In this document: piece after piece, positions 32,395 through 38,944 of the stretch
Position numbering within the stretch: the stretch's first letter is position 1
Layout of the letters: every line of letters starts with the position of its first letter
Assembly: GCF_000384115.1 (NCBI RefSeq)
Contig: NZ_KB913029.1
Location: forward strand, 3,075,057-3,139,056
Direction of reading: 5' to 3'
Length of the DNA stretch: 64,000 bases
From: Sporichthya polymorpha DSM 43042
GTDB lineage: Bacteria > Actinomycetota > Actinomycetes > Sporichthyales > Sporichthyaceae
Notes under the pieces: generated by a model
Told to the model about the DNA's origin: nothing
The model's input: the letters and a program-made list of their open reading frames with translations, nothing else
Databases searched by the model: none
Translations under genes and position numbers: made by a program

Positions 32395-33318
32395 TCAGGG
32401 CAGGCGGGCGTTGGCGGTCAGCAGCGGGGCGAACAGGTCGCCGATCTCGTCGACCCGCTCCAGGACCTGCGGGGCGGTGAACGCGAGCTCGCGGCCGTCG
32501 GCCGCGGCGGCGACCTCGTCCCAGGTCACCGGGGTCGACACGGTCGGCCGGACGCGGGCGCGCAGCGAGTACGGCGCGACGGTCGTCTTGGCGGCGGCGT
32601 TCTGGCTCCAGTCGATGAGGACCTTGCCGCCGCGCAGCGCCTTCTCCATGCGGTGGACGACGAGCTTGGGGTGCGCCTCCTCCATCGCAACCGCGAGGTC
32701 CTTGGCGAAGCCGTGCGTGCGGCCGGGGTCGGTCTCGGCGAGGCCCACGTAGAGCTGCATGCCCTTCGACCCGGAGGTCTTCGCCAGAGCCTCCAGCCCG
32801 AGGTCGGCGAGCACCTCCCGCAGCATCAGCGCGACCTGAGCGCACTCCGCCAGCGCCGCGGGGGCGCCGGGATCGAGGTCGAAGACCAGGCGGTCGACGC
32901 CGTGCACGCCCCCGCGCGGCCCGACCGTCCACTGGTGCACGTGCAGTTCCAGCGCGGCGAGGTTGGCCAGCCAGATCAGCGTCGGGACGTCCTCGACGAC
33001 GACGAAGTCGATGGTCTCCCGGCCGCGCGAGCTGCCCGGCGTGGGCAGCGTGACGGTGCGGACCCAGTCCGGCGTCGCCTTCGGGGCGTTCTTCTCGAAG
33101 AAGGAGTTGCCGTCGACCCCGTCCGGGAAGCGCACCCGCGTGGCGGCCCGGCCGGCCAGGTGCGGGAGCAGCACCGGGGCGATCCGGGAGTAGTAGTCGA
33201 TGACCTCGCCCTTGGTGAACCCGGTGGCCGGATAGAGCACCTTGTCCAGATTCGACAGCTGCAACCGGCGGCCCTCGACCTCGACCGCGACCTTCTGCGA
33301 ACCCGCCATGGCGCCCAT
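32395..33318 (-). CDS. LigD-type NHEJ polymerase/primase (PolDom), stand-alone
   Basis: A 307-residue archaeo-eukaryotic primase superfamily enzyme equal to the LigD polymerase domain without ligase or 3'-phosphoesterase. NLDKVLYPATGFTKGEVIDYY at the start and LAGRAATRVRFPDGV are typical, and the catalytic DxD is in VFDLDPG. SGSKGMQLYVGL follows, and RGGKVLIDWSQNAAAKTTVAPYS closes the active site. Such polymerases fill gaps with ribonucleotides during Ku-dependent end joining. ATG 33318 is used; ATG 33309 is possible. Ku is encoded 1.75 kb away on the other strand. No ligase is in the window. Confidence 0.92.
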   Translation of the reverse strand: MGAMAGSQKVAVEVEGRRLQLSNLDKVLYPATGFTKGEVIDYYSRIAPVLLPHLAGRAATRVRFPDGVDGNSFFEKNAPKATPDWVRTVTLPTPGSSRGRETIDFVVVEDVPTLIWLANLAALELHVHQWTVGPRGGVHGVDRLVFDLDPGAPAALAECAQVALMLREVLADLGLEALAKTSGSKGMQLYVGLAETDPGRTHGFAKDLAVAMEEAHPKLVVHRMEKALRGGKVLIDWSQNAAAKTTVAPYSLRARVRPTVSTPVTWDEVAAAADGRELAFTAPQVLERVDEIGDLFAPLLTANARLP

Positions 33319-33420
33319 GCTTGCAGGCCGATCTTCGATAGCGTCCAGCGTGAATCGCGGCGGGCACCGAACGTTCTGGCCCCGTCCTGCGTCCTCGCCA
33401 TGTGATCTGGGGGGAGAACG

Positions 33421-33966
33421 GTGACCGGAAACGGTCGCGGGAAGGCGCCCGGCGGCCCGCCGCCGGGCGGCGACCCGCTCCCGACCGAGGGTGTGGGCCG
33501 TGTGCGTGCGGTCCTCGCCCTGGGTGGGGTGCCGAGGTCCGAGTTGGACGACGGCGTCCAGCAGGTACGACTGCGATTGCTCGAGCAGGCGGCCCGGCCG
33601 GGGCAGGAGCCCATCCGGGACCCGGTGGCCTGGGCGGTCGTGGTGGCCTCACGCGTGGCGATCGACTGGCACCGTGGGGTGAAGCGGGACGACGGGCTGC
33701 GCGAGCGGCTCGCGGCCCGGTGGACGTCCCCGCCGGAACCGGCGCCCGAGGACCGGGTGCTGGCGATGGCGGTCGCGGCGGGGCTCGACGCCCTGCCGGA
33801 ACAGCACAAGCAGGTCCTCGTGCTGCGGTTCTACGCGGACCTGCCGGTGAAGGACATCGCCCGGGCGCTCGACGTCCCCGAGGGCACCGTGAAGAGCCGG
33901 CTGCACGCGGCCGTGAGTGCGATGCGCGACCGACTGCGCGAGACGGAGGTGATCGACCATGAGTGA
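33421..33966 (+). CDS. ECF-type RNA polymerase sigma factor
   Basis: A 181-residue sigma-70 family protein. After a glycine/proline-rich leader, region 2 is recognisable from SELDDGVQQVRLRLLEQAA to VVASRVAIDWHRG. Region 4 is clear: LDALPEQHKQVLVLRFYADL and the helix-turn-helix LPVKDIARALDVPEGTVKSRL. The GTG start has GGGGGAG four bases upstream. The stop overlaps the next gene by 8 nt, the usual sign of a sigma/regulator pair. It is divergent from the NHEJ polymerase gene with about 100 bp between them. The target promoters are unknown. Confidence 0.88.
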   Translation: MTGNGRGKAPGGPPPGGDPLPTEGVGRVRAVLALGGVPRSELDDGVQQVRLRLLEQAARPGQEPIRDPVAWAVVVASRVAIDWHRGVKRDDGLRERLAARWTSPPEPAPEDRVLAMAVAAGLDALPEQHKQVLVLRFYADLPVKDIARALDVPEGTVKSRLHAAVSAMRDRLRETEVIDHE

Positions 33967-34951
33967 GCAGCGCCCCGGGCTGGACCGCGAGCCGGACCCG
34001 GAGGAGTACGCGGCCGCCCTGGATCGCCTCCTGGACGGGATCGAGGGCACGGCCCCGGCCGACGCCGCCGTGCGCGCCGACACCGACTCGATCGCCCGCG
34101 CCCTGGGCCTGATCGGTGGTGCGCTCGCCGCGGAGGAGGGCGGGACCCCCGCCGCGACGCCCCTGCCCCCGGCCGCGGCGGGCGGGACCGTCGTCGCGAT
34201 GAGCTCCTGGCGCTCCAAGCTCAACCCGCGCGTGCTCGCCGCGGCCGCCTCGCTGGTGGTCGTGCTGGGTGTCGGCGTGCCGCTGGCCGTGAACTCCACC
34301 GGCGGGTCGGGCTCGAACGACTCCACGACGGCGCTCGGGGTCCCCGAGTCCGCCGCCGACCGGGCCGCCGGCGCCCCGGCGGCCCCCGCCCCGGCCGACG
34401 CGTTCGCCGCGGACCCGGGCGGCGACCTGAAGGCCGAGGCCCTCAGCGACGACGCCGGCGCGGGGACGAATGCCGCGGTGCCGGGCACGACGTCGGGATC
34501 GGCGGGCGGGGTCGCGGCCGCGGAGCAGGCGCCGCCCCCGATGGCGGCCGACGCCCCACCGGCTCCGGCCGCCGCGAAGACCGCCAACGACGCCGCGCGG
34601 CAGGCCGCGACCCCGCAGTTCGCGGACGCGGTCGCCTGCGCGCGGGGCATCTTCACCGGCACGATCACCGCCGTCCAGCCCGCGCCGGACGGGGCCCACT
34701 ACGACGTCACGGTCCTGGTCGAGGAGTGGATCGCGCCGACGTCCGGCCCGGTCAGCGTCACCCACCGGGTGTTCGGCAGCACCGCGAACTCGCCCGGCGA
34801 GGACGAGACCGTCCGGGTCGGCCTGCGCCGGCTGTTCGTCGTCGCCGCCTCGGAGTCCGAGCGGATCTACTCCTTCCGGCCCAAGGACTGGGCCGCGACG
34901 AAGCAACGGATCGCGGCGATTCGGGCCGAGCGTTCCGGGCAGTCCTGCTGA
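33959..34951 (+). CDS. Membrane partner of the ECF sigma factor (putative anti-sigma factor)
   Basis: A 330-residue protein. The N-terminal 80 residues are acidic, helical and predicted cytosolic. One membrane helix lies at about 91-112 (VLAAAASLVVVLGVGVPLA). A long Ala/Pro/Asp-rich spacer (about 115-220) leads to an outer domain (225-330) with FTGTITAVQP and VTVLVEEWIAP beta strands. There is no HxxxCxxC zinc motif, so it is not a ZAS-type anti-sigma. The only cysteines are Cys227 and the last residue Cys330, both extracytoplasmic and able to form a disulfide. The anti-sigma role is inferred from the 8-nt overlap with the sigma gene and topology. Confidence 0.7.
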   Translation: MSEQRPGLDREPDPEEYAAALDRLLDGIEGTAPADAAVRADTDSIARALGLIGGALAAEEGGTPAATPLPPAAAGGTVVAMSSWRSKLNPRVLAAAASLVVVLGVGVPLAVNSTGGSGSNDSTTALGVPESAADRAAGAPAAPAPADAFAADPGGDLKAEALSDDAGAGTNAAVPGTTSGSAGGVAAAEQAPPPMAADAPPAPAAAKTANDAARQAATPQFADAVACARGIFTGTITAVQPAPDGAHYDVTVLVEEWIAPTSGPVSVTHRVFGSTANSPGEDETVRVGLRRLFVVAASESERIYSFRPKDWAATKQRIAAIRAERSGQSC

Positions 34952-35069
34952 CGACCCGGGCTCCGCGGGCGCCGGGCGTAGCCCGGGGTCGGTGCGCGCG
35001 CGTACCGTGAGTCCCCAGAGTGGTCGACGGGACTGCTGAAACAGCTGGGACGGACGAGGCGACGAGGCC

Positions 35070-36056
35070 ATGGCGCAGACGATCTGGAAGGGCGCGATCT
35101 CCTTCGGGCTGGTCTCGATCCCGGTCCGCGTGTTCTCCGCGACCGAGGAGCACGGGGTCTCGCTCCGGCAGGTCCACGCCGCCGACGGCGGACGCATCCG
35201 TTACAAGCGCTTCTGTGAGCTCGACGGCGAGGAGGTGGCCTACAGCGACATCGCCAAGGGCTACGACCTCGGGGGCGGCGAGATGGTCGTCCTGACCGAC
35301 GAGGACATGGACTCCCTCCCGCTGCCCTCCACCAAGGCCGTCGAGGTGCTGCAGTTCATCCCGGCCGACCAGTACGACCCGATCGCGACTGCGAAGAGCT
35401 ACTACCTGCAGGCCGACCACCTCGGGGAGAAGCCGTACGTCCTGCTCCGGGACGCCCTGCGGTCCACCGACAAGGTCGCGATCGTGAAGGTCGCGCTGCG
35501 CTCGCGTGAGTCGCTCGCCGCGATCCGGCCCTACGGGGACGTCCTGCTGCTGCAGCTCATGCTGTGGCCCGAGGAGATCCGCGACGCCGGGAAGCTCGCG
35601 CCCGGTGAGGACGTCTCCGTCAAGGACGCCGAGGTCAAGATGGCCGAGGCGTACATCGACACCCTGACCGCGGACTACGACCCGTCCCAGTACGCCGACG
35701 AGTACGCCGCGGCCCTGCGCGCCGTCGTCGACGCCAAGGTCGCCGGCCGCGAGGTCGTCGCCGTCGACACCGACGCCGAGCCCGCCGCCGAGGTCGTCGA
35801 CCTCATGGAGGCCCTGCGCCAGTCCGTCGCCCGCGCGAAGGAGCGCCGCGCCGCCGGCGACTCGCCCGCCACGGAGAAGTCGGCGGAGAAGTCGGCGGAG
35901 AAGAAGGCCCCGGCGAAGAAGGCCGCCAAGAAGGCGCCCGCGGCCAAGAAGGCGACGGAGAAGGCGGCCGAGCAGGCGGCGGAGAAGGCGCCCGCGAAGA
36001 AGGCGCCCGCGAAGAAGGCACCCGCGAAGAAGGCCGCCGCCAGGAAGTCCGCCTGA
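35070..36056 (+). CDS. ku: Ku DNA end-binding protein with Lys/Ala-rich tail
   Basis: A 328-residue bacterial Ku. The core (about 1-255) begins AQTIWKGAISFGLVSIPVRV and contains LRQVHAADGGRIRYKRFCELDGEEV, here cited in part, and FIPADQYDPIATAKSYYLQ, all Ku-family signatures. It forms a homodimeric ring on double-strand ends and recruits LigD activities. The last 55 residues are repeats of APAKKA/AEKSA type resembling histone H1 or HU tails; such basic tails in other bacterial Ku proteins help DNA bridging and threading. It is downstream of the sigma pair on the same strand. Confidence 0.95.
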   Translation: MAQTIWKGAISFGLVSIPVRVFSATEEHGVSLRQVHAADGGRIRYKRFCELDGEEVAYSDIAKGYDLGGGEMVVLTDEDMDSLPLPSTKAVEVLQFIPADQYDPIATAKSYYLQADHLGEKPYVLLRDALRSTDKVAIVKVALRSRESLAAIRPYGDVLLLQLMLWPEEIRDAGKLAPGEDVSVKDAEVKMAEAYIDTLTADYDPSQYADEYAAALRAVVDAKVAGREVVAVDTDAEPAAEVVDLMEALRQSVARAKERRAAGDSPATEKSAEKSAEKKAPAKKAAKKAPAAKKATEKAAEQAAEKAPAKKAPAKKAPAKKAAARKSA

Positions 36057-36082
36057 CGAGCGATCGGGGCCACCCGGATTGG

Positions 36083-36094
36083 GTGGAATTCCAC
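36083..36094. promoter_or_regulatory. Perfect 12-bp palindrome GTGGAATTCCAC
   Basis: It lies 69 bp before the moeZ start. A perfect AT-centred dyad in such GC-rich sequence is a plausible operator; it shares half-sites with the dyad at 23250-23266 but with a shorter spacer. Confidence 0.3.
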
Positions 36095-36162
36095 GGCGCG
36101 TGGGACGGTTGGGGCGATTACCAGCGCTGTTCCAGCACGTTCACACAGTTTCGGAGAACGCC

Positions 36163-37323
36163 GTGTCCCTGCCCCCGCTCGTCGAGCCCGCGGACGAACT
36201 GACCGTCGACGAGGTGCGCCGCTACAGCCGCCACCTGATCATTCCCGACGTCGGGATGGCCGGCCAGAAGCGTCTGAAGAACGCCAAGGTGCTCTGTGTG
36301 GGCGCCGGCGGCCTGGGCTCGCCCGCGCTGCTCTACCTGGCCGCGGCCGGGGTCGGCACGCTCGGGATCATCGACGACGACGTGGTCGACGAGTCGAACC
36401 TGCAGCGGCAGGTCATCCACGGCCAGTCCGACATCGGCAAGTCCAAGGCCCAGTCGGCCAAGGAGTCGGTCGCCGAGATCAACCCGTACGTCAACGTGAT
36501 CCTGCACGAGCTGCGGCTGGACTCGACCAACGCGCTCGAGGTCTTCGCCGACTACGACCTGATCCTCGACGGCACCGACAACTTCGCGACGCGCTACCTG
36601 GTCAACGACGCCTGCGTCCTGCTCGGCAAGCCGTACGTCTGGGGCTCGATCTACCGCTTCGAGGGCCAGGCCTCGGTGTTCTGGGACAAGTACGGCCCGA
36701 ACTACCGCCACCTGTACCCGGAGCCCCCGCCGCCCGGCATGGTCCCGAGCTGCGCCGAGGGTGGCGTGCTCGGCGTCTTGTGCGCCTCGATCGGCTCGAT
36801 CATGGTGAACGAGGCCATCAAGCTGATCACCGGCATCGGGGAGCCCCTCGTCGGCCGCCTGATGATCTACGACGCCCTCGAGATGGAGTACCGGACGGTC
36901 AAGGTCCGCCGCGACCCGAACGCCCCGGACATCACCGAGCTCATCGACTACGAGGCCTTCTGCGGCGCGGTTTCCGACGAGGCCGCCGACGCGGTCAAGG
37001 ACTCGACCATCTCGGTCAGGGAACTCAAGGAGTGGATGGACGCGGGCAAGGACTTCGCGCTCATCGACGTCCGGGAGCCGAACGAGTTCGAGATTGTCTC
37101 GATCCCGGGTGCCACGCTGATCCCGAAGGGTGAATTCCTCAACGGGAATGCACTCGAGAAACTCCCGCGCGACAAGCAGATCGTCCTGCACTGCAAGTCC
37201 GGCGGCCGGTCGGCCGAGGCCCTCGCCGCGGTGAAGCGCGCCGGTTTCAACGACGCCGTCCACGTCGGCGGCGGGGTCGTCGCCTGGGTCAGCCAGATCG
37301 AGCCGGACAAACCGTCCTACTGA
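36163..37323 (+). CDS. moeZ: MoeZ: ThiF/MoeB adenylyltransferase with rhodanese domain
   Basis: A 386-residue two-domain enzyme. The E1-like part (about 20-270) has the nucleotide loop GAGGLGSPALLYLAAAG, the Asp switch in DDDVVDESNLQRQ, DGTDNFATRYLVND and PSCAEGGVLG. It adenylates the C-terminal Gly-Gly of sulfur carriers such as CysO or MoaD. The rhodanese part (about 285-386) has DVREPNEFEI and the active-site LHCKSGGRSAEAL with its persulfide cysteine. So it charges sulfur carriers for cysteine, thio-cofactor or molybdopterin synthesis. GTG 36163 follows CGGAGAA. The zinc CxxC pairs of MoeB are absent, as usual for MoeZ. Confidence 0.95.
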   Translation: MSLPPLVEPADELTVDEVRRYSRHLIIPDVGMAGQKRLKNAKVLCVGAGGLGSPALLYLAAAGVGTLGIIDDDVVDESNLQRQVIHGQSDIGKSKAQSAKESVAEINPYVNVILHELRLDSTNALEVFADYDLILDGTDNFATRYLVNDACVLLGKPYVWGSIYRFEGQASVFWDKYGPNYRHLYPEPPPPGMVPSCAEGGVLGVLCASIGSIMVNEAIKLITGIGEPLVGRLMIYDALEMEYRTVKVRRDPNAPDITELIDYEAFCGAVSDEAADAVKDSTISVRELKEWMDAGKDFALIDVREPNEFEIVSIPGATLIPKGEFLNGNALEKLPRDKQIVLHCKSGGRSAEALAAVKRAGFNDAVHVGGGVVAWVSQIEPDKPSY

Positions 37324-37630
37324 CCGCCAGTTCCGGACCAACGGCCGCACCGGCGGCCAAATCCGGACAGACGGAAAGCCCACCTGAGGATCCCTCAGGT
37401 GGGCTTTTCTGTGGCGGCACAATGCGGACCCCGGATTGGGCAAAGGTGCGTGGAGCCGCGCTTGTCGATCACGACAACGAAGGCACCCTGGGAATGAGGG
37501 CGAGCCCCTAGCAGGCTCATGGCTTCCGCACAGGGAGGGTTCGTAACGTGACCGAGCCCGCAATCGGGACAAACCGTTTTCCGGGTAGCAATCACTTCAT
37601 CCCCGCCGGGTGAATCCAAGGAGAATCGCA
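37324..37630. other. 307-bp intergenic region
   Basis: It begins with the moeZ terminator (37375-37408). The rest, about 220 bp, has lower GC and precedes the secreted protease gene. On the minus strand 37395-37595 can be read as a 66-residue Cys-rich frame (CPDCGLGH, HLCPIRGPHC) starting GTG; codon use is unlike its neighbours and it runs into the terminator, so I do not call it a gene. Confidence 0.5.
37375..37408 (+). terminator. Rho-independent terminator of moeZ
   Basis: A 15-bp perfect stem (37375-37389 with 37394-37408) closes a very short loop and ends in TTTTCT. It is 51 nt past the moeZ stop, a textbook intrinsic terminator. Confidence 0.92.
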
Positions 37631-38515
37631 ATGAGCTCCAGCCCGTTCAAACGAGTAGCGATGAGCGCGCTCGCGACCGCGGTGGCCGCCACTGCCGCCG
37701 TCGCCGTGCAGTCGCCGGGCGCCAGCGCCGAATCGGTGCCGACGTGGCCGGCGGCCGACGTCTCGATGATCCATCCGGGCATCCAGACGGTCACCGACGA
37801 ATCGTCCTCCTGCACGTCCAACTTCGTCTTCACGGACAAGGTCGGCAACGCCTATCTCGGCCAGGCTGCGCACTGCTCCGGCACCGGCACGCCGGACGAG
37901 ACCGACGGCTGCCAGTCCGAGAGCCTTCCGCTCGGCACGCCCGTGAAGCTCGGCGAGTCGGGCGTCAGCGGAAAGATGGTCTACAACTCCTGGCTCGCGA
38001 TGCAGAAGGCCAAGGAGACCGACGCGAACGCCTGCGCCTTCAACGACTTCGCACTGATCCAGATCCCCAAGAGCGCGATCGGTCAGGTCAACCCGTCGAT
38101 CCCGGTCTTCGGTGGTCCGGTGGGCGTGCGGACCGAGCCGATGGGCTCGGGGGAGGCCGTGTTCAGCTACGGCAACTCCCCGCTGCGCGGCGGTCTGACG
38201 CAGCTCTCGCCGAAACAGGGCTTCATCCTCGGCGAGGAGGGTGGCGGCTGGACGCACACCATCTTCACCGCGACCCCGGGCGTCCCCGGTGACTCGGGCA
38301 GTGGCTTCCTCGACTCCGAGGGCCGCGCGTTCGGGATCCTCTCGACGCTCGCGCTCCTGCCGTTCCCGGCGAGCAACGGCGTCACGGACCTCGCGAAGGC
38401 CCTGGCCTACGCCGAGCAGCACTCGAACATTCGAGGCCTGCGCCTCGCCACCGGGACGGAGGGCTTCGCCCCCGGTGCCCTCCCGGCGCTCGCCGGCATC
38501 ACGGGCAAGCTCTGA
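37631..38515 (+). CDS. Secreted trypsin-like serine protease
   Basis: A 294-residue protein. ATG 37631 has AAGGAG six bases upstream. A signal peptide ends near PGASAES. The catalytic triad can be assigned: His81 in GQAAHCSG, Asp139 in AFNDFALIQIP and Ser222 in PGDSGSGF. Several cysteines (CTSNF, AHC, GCQSE, NACAF) could form disulfides. This is the S1 chymotrypsin fold without obvious PDZ or anchor, so it should be released outside. Substrates are unknown. The gene is absent from the mycobacterial version of this neighbourhood, between moeZ and the ATL gene. Confidence 0.87.
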   Translation: MSSSPFKRVAMSALATAVAATAAVAVQSPGASAESVPTWPAADVSMIHPGIQTVTDESSSCTSNFVFTDKVGNAYLGQAAHCSGTGTPDETDGCQSESLPLGTPVKLGESGVSGKMVYNSWLAMQKAKETDANACAFNDFALIQIPKSAIGQVNPSIPVFGGPVGVRTEPMGSGEAVFSYGNSPLRGGLTQLSPKQGFILGEEGGGWTHTIFTATPGVPGDSGSGFLDSEGRAFGILSTLALLPFPASNGVTDLAKALAYAEQHSNIRGLRLATGTEGFAPGALPALAGITGKL

Positions 38516-38575
38516 CGCCACCGCCTGAACCCGAGCCCTGGGAGACGGCCCAGCCGCTGGTGACATGCTCCTGAC

Positions 38576-38932
38576 ATGACGCCGACCGCCCCGCGAGAGC
38601 ACGACGCGCGGGGCGGTCGGCTGTTCACGGAGGACTACGTCGAGGCGGTGCTCGCGGCGATCGAGTCGATCCCACCGGGCCAGGTGCTGCCCTACGGCGA
38701 GGTCGCGGAGCTGGTCGGCCGGGGCGGCCCGCGCTCGGTGGGGCGGGTGTTGTCGAACTCCGGCGGCGGGGTCCCGTGGTGGCGCGTGCCGCGCGCCGAC
38801 GGGTCGCCCCCGATCGGCAAGGAGGCCGCCGCGCGCCGCGCCTGGCGCGCGGAGGGGACGCCGGTCCTGCCCAACGGCAAGGTCGACATGCGGCGCGCGC
38901 GCTGGGACGGACGGACCGTCGGCGGTCGGTGA
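38576..38932 (+). CDS. Alkyltransferase-like protein (ATL), catalytically Cys-less MGMT homologue
   Basis: A 118-residue protein of the O6-alkylguanine-DNA alkyltransferase C-terminal domain. The helix-turn-helix with its Arg finger (LPYGEVAELVGRGGPRSVGRVLS) is conserved, but the active-site PCHRV is PWWRV here, with Trp68 in place of Cys. Such ATLs bind O6-alkylguanine without repairing it and hand the lesion to nucleotide excision repair. The C-terminal wing (GKEAAARRAWRAEGTPV) is normal. It corresponds to Rv3204 and precedes the AdnAB genes by 12 bp, probably in one operon. Confidence 0.9.
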   Translation: MTPTAPREHDARGGRLFTEDYVEAVLAAIESIPPGQVLPYGEVAELVGRGGPRSVGRVLSNSGGGVPWWRVPRADGSPPIGKEAAARRAWRAEGTPVLPNGKVDMRRARWDGRTVGGR

Positions 38933-38944
38933 TGTGATGGGTCC

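Noticed and set aside
31688-35197. 1169-codon minus-strand frame
   Set aside because: Only its C-terminal 209 codons (TetR) are real; the rest is antisense to the LigD polymerase, sigma factor and partner genes in other frames.
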